A stretch of 5,568 nucleotides of DNA from JALSIF01 sp026981635 [NCBI: bacterium]. GTDB lineage: Bacteria; 4484-113; JALSIF01. The position numbers and the translations under genes are program-made. The notes beneath the pieces were generated by a model. That model was not told the DNA's origin, did not search any database, and worked only from the letters and a program-made list of their open reading frames with translations. The stretch is from assembly GCA_026981635.1 (NCBI GenBank), contig JALSIF010000038.1:1-5568 (forward strand), in the 5' to 3' direction. Shown here piece by piece: positions 1 to 4,968 of the stretch. Position 1 is the stretch's first letter, and every line of letters begins with the position of its first letter.

Positions 1-1
1 T

Positions 2-1219
2 ACCGTCTACCAGCTTGCCCCCATCCCTATCGGGGGCTACGTCAAGGTCCATGGAATGCTGCCCGAGGAGAAGCCCACCCCCCACAGCTTCAAGGTGAAG
101 CCCTGGTGGCAGCGGGGCTTCATCATTATCATGGGCCCCATCTTCAACCTGCTTTTGGCGGTGGCGATGATCTTCGCCATGGGGTTGGTGGGGGTGCCCC
201 AGTTTGGGCTCTTCGTGCGCGAGGTTGATTCCCAGAGCCCCGCCCAGGCGGCAGGCATCCAGCCGGGCGACATGATCGTTGAGGTTGAGGGGGACAAGAT
301 CACCGACTTTTCCCTCTTCCAGCACAAAGTGCAGCAGGCTGGCGCCCGGGACGAGGCGGTAGAGCTTGGTGTGCTGAGGGACGGGGAAGAGATCACCCTG
401 CGGGTCAAGCCCCGCTTTGATCCTGACTATCAACGTTATCTCATGGGGATAAGGCTTGAGTTTGCCGAGCTTGCCGAGCCGGTTATCTCCACCGTCTTCC
501 CCGGCTACTGGGCCGACCAGAGCGGCTTCCGCATCGGCGACCGGGTGCTGGCCATTGATGGCCAGCCGGTTCGCTATGAACACGAGGTGGTGGATGCGGT
601 TATCCAGCTTCCCGACGAGGAGCCCAGGGTGCTTACCTTCACCATTGAGCGAGAAGGCAAGATCCTCACCCTTCAGGCACCCACCCTGCCCGTTGACCAG
701 TACTACAAGCTGGGTTTTCAGATGAGGCCCATCCTCACTCGGGTCCCCTTCAAGGAGGCCATGGTTCACAGCTGGCAGCGCACCAAGGGGATGGCCATCC
801 GAATCGTTGAAGGGCTGGGGATGCTGGGCAAAGGACTGGTAGACCGCTCAACCGACCCGGGTGTGGTGGGCATCGTGGGCATCGTCTACCTCATCCACCA
901 GACCGCCCAGACCAGCTTCTATAACCTTATGTTTCTTATCGTCATCATTTCGGTGAATTTGGGAATTCTCAACTTACTCCCTATTCCGGCGCTAGATGGG
1001 GGAAGGCTGGTATTCATACTGTTGGACGGCTTCCTCTCAATCTTTGGGATGCGGGTAAACGAGCGCTTGGAGACCCTGGTACACACCATCGGCTTTCTGC
1101 TCATCGTGACCCTGCTGGTGGTGATCCTTACCTGGTTTGACCTGTTTAGGATCTTTGGCAAACCCAAGGTCCCCCTTGCTCCGCCAGCGAGCACCTCCAC
1201 AACTAAGCAGGGCCCCTAG
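2..1219 (+). CDS. rseP: RseP/RIP-family site-2 zinc metalloprotease, 5' end missing
   Basis: This is an intramembrane protease that, in characterised relatives, cleaves membrane-anchored anti-sigma factors or remnant signal peptides inside the membrane. The frame is open from the left edge and gives 405 residues, so the true start and the HExxH zinc helix lie outside the window. The visible part begins with the conserved IPIGGYVK segment (window residues 8-15), followed by a membrane helix containing MGPIFN (about 40-64). Two tandem PDZ domains follow (about 66-137 and 158-228), each with a recognisable G-[IF]-[QR]-x-G-D core. The second zinc-site motif, NLLPIPALDGG, spans residues 324-334, with Asp332 as the expected zinc ligand. 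A last hydrophobic helix is at about 362-380, with a short Pro/Ser/Thr-rich tail. Two PDZ domains match E. coli RseP rather than single-PDZ forms such as B. subtilis RasP. The usual AGP before the Asn is MGP here. The gene converges on frr. The substrate cannot be deduced from the window. Confidence 0.95.
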   Translation, partial: TVYQLAPIPIGGYVKVHGMLPEEKPTPHSFKVKPWWQRGFIIIMGPIFNLLLAVAMIFAMGLVGVPQFGLFVREVDSQSPAQAAGIQPGDMIVEVEGDKITDFSLFQHKVQQAGARDEAVELGVLRDGEEITLRVKPRFDPDYQRYLMGIRLEFAELAEPVISTVFPGYWADQSGFRIGDRVLAIDGQPVRYEHEVVDAVIQLPDEEPRVLTFTIEREGKILTLQAPTLPVDQYYKLGFQMRPILTRVPFKEAMVHSWQRTKGMAIRIVEGLGMLGKGLVDRSTDPGVVGIVGIVYLIHQTAQTSFYNLMFLIVIISVNLGILNLLPIPALDGGRLVFILLDGFLSIFGMRVNERLETLVHTIGFLLIVTLLVVILTWFDLFRIFGKPKVPLAPPASTSTTKQGP

Positions 1220-1241
1220 CAGCAGGCTCCCCCGGAGCTAG
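1216..1241. terminator. Possible bidirectional hairpin at the rseP/frr junction
   Basis: The convergent genes are separated by only 18 bases. A perfect 5-bp GC-rich stem, GCTCC (1226-1230) with GGAGC (1234-1238), closes a CCC loop. Alternatively CTAGC (1216-1220) can pair with GCTAG (1237-1241), so each side of that stem carries one gene's TAG stop codon. Neither strand has a clear T-tract after the stem, so it does not meet the usual intrinsic terminator pattern. It may slow polymerase or protect 3' ends. It may also be chance in GC-rich DNA. Confidence 0.3.
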
Positions 1242-1807
1242 ACTTCCATGATCTCCGCCTCTTTCTGCTTCAGCCGTTCCTCAATCTGCTCCTTGAACTT
1301 CTCCAGCAGCTTGTCCACCTTCTCCATCGCATCGTGCATCAGGTCCTCGCTGATCTCACCCCCCTTCTCCAGTTTCTTGATGTGGTCGTTGGCGTCGCGG
1401 CGGATGTTTCGCAGCGCAACCCGGCCGTCTTCGGCGATCTTGTGGGCCAGCTTGACCAGCTCCCGGCGGCGCTCCTCGGTGAGGGGGGGGATGTTTAGGT
1501 GGATCTTCTGTCCGTCGCTCTGGGGCATGATGCCGAGGTCGCTCTCCATGATGGCCCGCTCAATGTTCTTGATGATGCTCTTGTCGTAGGGGGTGATGGT
1601 CAGGGTGCGGGCGTCGGTGGCGGTGACATTGGCCACCTGGCGGAGGGGAAGTTTGGTCTCGTAGGCACTTACCTCCAGCCGGTCAAGCAGACTGGGGTGG
1701 GCACGGCCCGCCCGCAGTGAATTTAGCTCCCGCTGGGTGGCCTCCACCGCCTTTTCCATCCGGTCTTCGGCGTCAATGAAGATCTCCTCCAGTTTCTCCT
1801 CACTCAT
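1238..1807 (-). CDS. frr: Ribosome recycling factor
   Basis: RRF works in the cytoplasm with EF-G to split the post-termination 70S ribosome and free mRNA and tRNA for the next round of translation. The product is 189 residues, close to the usual length of about 185. Family signatures are clear: LNSLRAGRAHPSLLDRL (28-44) at the end of the first long helix, the domain II hinge and beta region around LPLRQVANV (53-61), IPPLTEERRRELVK (106-119), and RNIRRDAND (133-141), which starts the last long helix and holds the conserved basic residues. The C-terminal helix is rich in Lys and Glu, as expected. The start is fixed by homology and by a strong ribosome binding site inside the end of pyrH. The gap from the pyrH stop is 3 bases, so the two are almost certainly cotranscribed and translationally coupled. 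One small deviation is YET (49-51) where many homologues have YGT or YGS. Confidence 0.98.
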   Translation of the reverse strand: MSEEKLEEIFIDAEDRMEKAVEATQRELNSLRAGRAHPSLLDRLEVSAYETKLPLRQVANVTATDARTLTITPYDKSIIKNIERAIMESDLGIMPQSDGQKIHLNIPPLTEERRRELVKLAHKIAEDGRVALRNIRRDANDHIKKLEKGGEISEDLMHDAMEKVDKLLEKFKEQIEERLKQKEAEIMEV

Positions 1808-1810
1808 GGT

Positions 1811-2530
1811 CTACTCCTCTCCCACTAGGGTTCCCAGCTCTTCGCCCTTGATTACCCGAAGGAGGTTGCCCGGTTCAAATATGTTAAAGACGATGATGGG
1901 CAGGTTGTTCTCCCGGCAGAGGGCGAAGGCCGACTGGTCAAGGATGCCCAGGTTCTTGGCGATCGCCTCGTTGAAGCTGATCCGCTTAAACAGTTTAGCG
2001 TCGGGAAACTGCTCCGGGTCGCGGTCAAACACCCCCTTCACTCGGGTAGCCTTGAGCATCACCTGGGCACCGATCTCCAGCGCCCGCTGGGCGGCCGCCG
2101 TGTCGGTGGAGAAGTAGGGGGTGCCCAGGCCGGCGGCAAAGATCACCACCCGCCCCTTCTCCAGGTGCCTCACTGCCCGGCGGCGGATGTAGGGCTCGGC
2201 CACCTCATGCATCTCAATGGCGCTCATCACCCGGGTCTGGATCCCCTCCGCCTCCAGGGTGTCCTGCAGGGCGAGGGAGTTTATTACCGTGGCGAGCATC
2301 CCCATGTAGTCGGCGGTGGCCCGCTCAATGCGAAGCTTCTTGGAAAGCTCCTCCCCGCGCAGGATGTTTCCTCCCCCCACCACAATGGCCAGCTCCACGC
2401 CGATGTTGTGGACCGCCTTGATCTCTTGGACGATGGAAGAGAGTTGCTTCGGGCCGATGCCGGAGTTTTGGGTGGGCTTTAGGGCCTCGCCGGAAAGCTT
2501 TAGCAGTACCCGCCTGTAGGGAAGCTCCAT
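1811..2530 (-). CDS. pyrH: UMP kinase (uridylate kinase)
   Basis: This enzyme transfers phosphate from ATP to UMP to give UDP in pyrimidine nucleotide synthesis. It belongs to the amino acid kinase fold, and bacterial forms are hexameric and regulated by GTP and UTP. The 239-residue product has the usual family length. Visible motifs are LLKLSGEAL (9-17) with Lys11, the glycine loop VVGGGNILRG (50-59), RATADYMGMLATVINSLALQD (70-90; the Asp74 region binds UMP), AEPYIRRRAVRHLEKGRVVIF (starting at 111) and the YFSTDTAAA segment (139-147). DPEQFPDAKLF (171-181) and the GNLLRVIKGEELGT end (221-234) also match. Where most homologues read K-V-D-G-V-Y this one reads RVKGVF (163-168), with Lys165 in place of Asp. 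The start ATG is supported by homology. A GGAG lies only 3 bases upstream of it, closer than normal. The stop is 3 bases from frr. Confidence 0.97.
   Translation of the reverse strand: MELPYRRVLLKLSGEALKPTQNSGIGPKQLSSIVQEIKAVHNIGVELAIVVGGGNILRGEELSKKLRIERATADYMGMLATVINSLALQDTLEAEGIQTRVMSAIEMHEVAEPYIRRRAVRHLEKGRVVIFAAGLGTPYFSTDTAAAQRALEIGAQVMLKATRVKGVFDRDPEQFPDAKLFKRISFNEAIAKNLGILDQSAFALCRENNLPIIVFNIFEPGNLLRVIKGEELGTLVGEE
1814..1823 (-). promoter_or_regulatory. Ribosome binding site of frr, inside the pyrH 3' end
   Basis: On the minus strand GGGAGAGGAG runs directly into the pyrH TAG stop, with a 6-base gap between its AGGAG core and the frr ATG. The same bases encode the last residues of UMP kinase (Gly-Glu-Glu). 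This places frr initiation where ribosomes finishing pyrH stop, a layout typical of translational coupling. Confidence 0.75.
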
Positions 2531-2579
2531 AGGCTCCGTCTATCTTAGCCCAGGCCGGGGAAAGGTGGCGGCGAGGTGG
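2531..2579 (-). promoter_or_regulatory. Gap before pyrH with a weak -10-like site and a close GGAG
   Basis: This 49-base gap separates the HD-GYP-like gene from pyrH. On the minus strand it holds TAAGAT (2547-2542), a 4-of-6 match to the -10 consensus, and GGAG (2537-2534) 3 bases before the ATG. I see no good -35 box at the right distance and no terminator-like stem with a T-run. GCCACCT also occurs twice in this stretch (the first copy starts in the stop-codon region of the HD gene), but it is too short to mean much. pyrH could be read through from the signalling genes or have its own weak promoter. Confidence 0.2.
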
Positions 2580-3725
2580 CTACTGGGAGGCCTTGATGTA
2601 GAGGTCGCGGCGGGTGGCTAGATCAATCTCCTCCGGCGGATCGTAGGGGGTAAGGTCTGCCCGATAGAGCAGCCTTACCTTGGGGCGGTGGCGATGGCGG
2701 GGATTGAGCTCGCTTATCACCCCAAACTCCCCGCTGGAGAGCTTCACCATGGTTCCCACTGGGTATATCCCCACCGCGTCGGTGAACTCCTTGAGGATGG
2801 TATAGCCAAACAGCTCCTCCCCAGCGCTGATCAGCTCCTGGATGGCCTGACCAAAGTGGCCTGGGCTCCCCTCGCTCAGCCGAAAGACGGACAGGTCGTA
2901 TAGGTCGGCAATGCCTAGGCGGAGGGCAAGCAGGGGGATTTCGTCTCCCCTCAGTCCCTGAGGGTAGCCTGAGCCATCGTACCTCTCCTGGTGGAAGCGG
3001 ACCGCATCCAGACAGGAGCTGGAGAGGCTGAGCTCCCGCTCCAGCCGGTCTGCGGTGCGCAGGGGGTAGTTCCTTGCCTCCTCGTCAAGCTCCAGGGCGT
3101 TAAGCACGGCTCCGCTTTGAAGGATCTCTTCCGGCGCCTCCAGGTCGTGGAGCAGAGCGGCCAGGGCTAGCTCGGGCCTGACCAGGTTCCTTCTGGCCAG
3201 CAGGGCCACCATCAGGGTCATCACATTGAGCGAGTGGGTGAGGCGAAACTCGGAATAGTCGGTGATGAGTAGAACCGCCCGCTTCTTCTCCACCACCTCC
3301 GCCACCTCTTGCAAGGTGGAGGCAATGGTCTCGCTAAGCTCTTCCCCCACCTTGCCGATCTGCTCCGGGTGGGCGACGATCTGACCGAGCTTTTCCTTGA
3401 TCTCCTCCTGGGCCGAACTGCTCATGGCGGTGGCAAGGCCCGCCCGCTGGTGTTCCTCAGCCAGAGTGCGACCGGTAAGCTCGCCAAGGTCAGGCATCTC
3501 CTCTTCTTGCCTAGCCCCCTCCACTCCCTCCTCCTCCACCACCGCCAGCACGCTTCCAGTGAGCACGTGGGAGATCCCCCGCCGTCTCAGTCGCTCCAGC
3601 ATCTCCTCAGTAAGCTCCGTGCCGGCCTTGATCAGCAGCTGGTATTGGGGGGAGTAGAGGGGTTGGTCCAGCTTGGCCCCCACTCTCAGCTTCTCCAAGG
3701 GAACTCTTCTTAGTGCTTCGCTCAT
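2580..3725 (-). CDS. HD-GYP-like protein with several missing metal-ligand residues
   Basis: HD-GYP proteins are metal-dependent phosphodiesterases that break down cyclic di-GMP. Numbering is for the 381-residue form from the ATG at 3725. Residues about 8-60 (VPLEKLRVG, then AGTELTEEMLERL) match the short N-terminal domain common in such proteins. An acidic linker and a helical region follow (about 62-150). The HD-GYP core runs from about 160 to 322: His164 (THSLNV), His193-Asp194 (ALLHD), RFHQERYDGSGYP (243-255) and IADLYD (272-277). A small C-terminal beta domain follows (PVGTMVKLSSGEFGVI, 322-337). Canonical HDxGK is HDLEA here, the next conserved His position is Tyr220, and the His-His pair is His245-Gln246. 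Several ligands are therefore lost, and catalysis is doubtful; a sensor or binding role is possible. ATG 3725 has GGGAG 8 bases upstream. GTG 3740, overlapping the previous stop by one base with AGGA 7 bases upstream, is a real alternative and adds five residues. Confidence 0.88.
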   Translation of the reverse strand: MSEALRRVPLEKLRVGAKLDQPLYSPQYQLLIKAGTELTEEMLERLRRRGISHVLTGSVLAVVEEEGVEGARQEEEMPDLGELTGRTLAEEHQRAGLATAMSSSAQEEIKEKLGQIVAHPEQIGKVGEELSETIASTLQEVAEVVEKKRAVLLITDYSEFRLTHSLNVMTLMVALLARRNLVRPELALAALLHDLEAPEEILQSGAVLNALELDEEARNYPLRTADRLERELSLSSSCLDAVRFHQERYDGSGYPQGLRGDEIPLLALRLGIADLYDLSVFRLSEGSPGHFGQAIQELISAGEELFGYTILKEFTDAVGIYPVGTMVKLSSGEFGVISELNPRHRHRPKVRLLYRADLTPYDPPEEIDLATRRDLYIKASQ

Positions 3726-3739
3726 CCTGCCCACTCCCA

Positions 3740-4888
3740 CTACTCTATCCTGAGTCTAAGCATTGAAACGTCGTCGCTTAGCGGGGCACCGCCGGAGAAC
3801 TGGTTGAGCTCTTCGTGCAGCCACTCCAGCTGCTTCCCCTCGCGACACATCTGACCCACCAGATCTCGCAGGCGCTCAGGACCAAACAGCTCTCCCTCTG
3901 GACTTCGCCGCTCAAGCAGGGCATCGGAGTAGAAGAGCAGTTCCAGTGGGGGGCTTAGCACGATGGTGGTCATGGTGAGATCAACCTCAGGAAGCAGCCC
4001 CAGGGGGAAGGTGGTACTGGGGAAGCTGTTTATCTGTCCCTCGGGAGTGATAAGCATGAAGTCGGGATGGCCACAGGAGACGTAGGAGAGGGTGTAGTGG
4101 TTCCCGTCCAGGGTGAGAGTAAAGCCGATGCAGGTGGCATAGAACTGCTCCTCCTCCCTGAGTAGAACCTGGTTGAGTTCGGCAAGCAGATCGGGCACCC
4201 CGAGCTGATAGCCGGCGAAGGTGAGGAAGAGGGACTTGATCTGGGAGGCGTATAGGGCCGAGCGCACTCCGTGCCCGGAAACGTCGGCAAAGATCCCATA
4301 GATCAGGGGTGAACCCTGGGGGGCGAAGTAGTCAAAGAAGTCTCCCCCCAGGCTCTCACAGGGCTGGAAGAAACCCTCCGCAGTGAGACCGTCCATGACC
4401 CGGTGCTCTCCCAGGGGAAGCAGGCTCTCCTGGGCCTGGCGGGCGGCCTCCAGCTCCTCTTTCAGCCGCCTGGAGTAGGCCTCAATTTGGGCCTTCTGCC
4501 GCTTGATCTCCCTTAGGTAGTGATAGCGCTCCAGTTCGCTTCTTACTGCAAGGATGAACTCAAAGACGCTGAAGGGCTCCACCATCACCATGTCGGCGCC
4601 ATGGTTGAGGCAGCGGGAGATAAGCCCTTCGTCGCGCTGGGGGAGCAGGTAGATGAGGGGTAGCTCGCTCCCCTGATCGGTTTGCTTCAGGATCCAGCCC
4701 AGGTTCAGCCCCGCACCACCGTTCAGCGAGGCGTCAATCACCACCAGCTCCGCCTGCTCGCCGACCACTTTGGCGGGCGCATTTTGGGGATCGTCTAGCA
4801 GGACGACCTCGTGACCCTCCTCCGCCAAGGCCCGAAGCAGCGTCCCGTGTCCCTCCCCATCCTGGATGACCACTGCAATCTTTGCCAT
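3740..4888 (-). CDS. Response-regulator-like PP2C/SpoIIE-type serine/threonine phosphatase
   Basis: The 382-residue cytoplasmic protein has a receiver-like domain (about 1-118), a charged coiled-coil linker (about 119-156, ending in QAQESLLPLG) and a SpoIIE/RsbU-type PP2C phosphatase domain (about 165-382). Phosphatases of this build usually dephosphorylate anti-sigma-factor antagonists (STAS proteins) in partner-switching pathways. The catalytic metal-binding acidic motifs are present: GGDFFDY (181-187, Asp183), FADVSGHG (200-207, Asp202), FYSDALLE (319-326, Asp322) and SDDVSML (371-377). In the third, Ala323 replaces the usual Gly. The receiver keeps a candidate phosphoacceptor, Asp52 (VVIDAS). 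It lacks the usual acidic pair (QDG at 9-11), the switch Thr (IYLLP, 79-83) and the conserved Lys (VEPF at 103-106 instead of KPF), so normal phosphorylation control is doubtful. No STAS or anti-sigma kinase gene is in the window. It is the first gene of the minus-strand run and joins the HD-GYP-like gene with almost no gap. No Shine-Dalgarno sequence is visible before the ATG. Confidence 0.92.
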   Translation of the reverse strand: MAKIAVVIQDGEGHGTLLRALAEEGHEVVLLDDPQNAPAKVVGEQAELVVIDASLNGGAGLNLGWILKQTDQGSELPLIYLLPQRDEGLISRCLNHGADMVMVEPFSVFEFILAVRSELERYHYLREIKRQKAQIEAYSRRLKEELEAARQAQESLLPLGEHRVMDGLTAEGFFQPCESLGGDFFDYFAPQGSPLIYGIFADVSGHGVRSALYASQIKSLFLTFAGYQLGVPDLLAELNQVLLREEEQFYATCIGFTLTLDGNHYTLSYVSCGHPDFMLITPEGQINSFPSTTFPLGLLPEVDLTMTTIVLSPPLELLFYSDALLERRSPEGELFGPERLRDLVGQMCREGKQLEWLHEELNQFSGGAPLSDDVSMLRLRIE

Positions 4889-4968
4889 GGTGAGGGGCCA
4901 AGGAATTCTACCAGTGCGGGGGTGTCAATGTCTGGGAGATGGTGATGGGGTATCTTTTAGGGACAGTT
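4889..4968. promoter_or_regulatory. Divergent intergenic region with candidate promoters
   Basis: This 80-base region separates the divergent phosphatase and larA-type genes and must hold at least part of the promoters for both unless they lie inside the coding sequences. On the minus strand there is an extended -10-like site, TGGTAGAAT (4913-4905), 16 bases before the phosphatase ATG. A TTGACA sits upstream but only 12 bases from the hexamer, too close to act as its -35. On the plus strand TATCTT (4951-4956) is a weak -10 candidate without a good -35. I see no clear operator palindrome. Confidence 0.35.
4959..4963 (+). promoter_or_regulatory. Ribosome binding site supporting the larA-type start
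   Basis: AGGGA lies 5 bases before the ATG at 4969 and favours that start. The frame is also open upstream, with ATG codons at 4939 and 4945. The one at 4945 has GGGAG 6 bases ahead (4934-4938) and would add eight residues (MGYLLGTV). Family members usually begin only a few residues before the conserved YG, which fits 4969 better. Confidence 0.5.

Noticed and set aside
37-408. A 123-codon minus-strand open frame opposite rseP
   Set aside because: The opposite strand encodes conserved RseP and PDZ sequence. The minus-strand product is low-complexity Ser/Thr/Pro-rich and has no family features.
1499-2482. Several plus-strand open frames opposite frr and pyrH
   Set aside because: They are shadows of strongly conserved housekeeping genes, with no independent motif or ribosome binding site that stands out.
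3309-3713. A 134-codon plus-strand open frame opposite the HD-GYP-like gene, and another at 3397-3657
   Set aside because: Both lie wholly antisense to a gene with clear domain matches, are rich in Ser, Leu and Pro as GC-rich shadow frames tend to be, and show no recognisable motif.
4922-4931. TTGACA on the minus strand as a classical -35 for the phosphatase promoter
   Set aside because: It is only 12 bases from the best -10-like hexamer. At the proper 17-base distance the hexamer is TTCCTT, a poor match. An extended -10 alone is the better reading.
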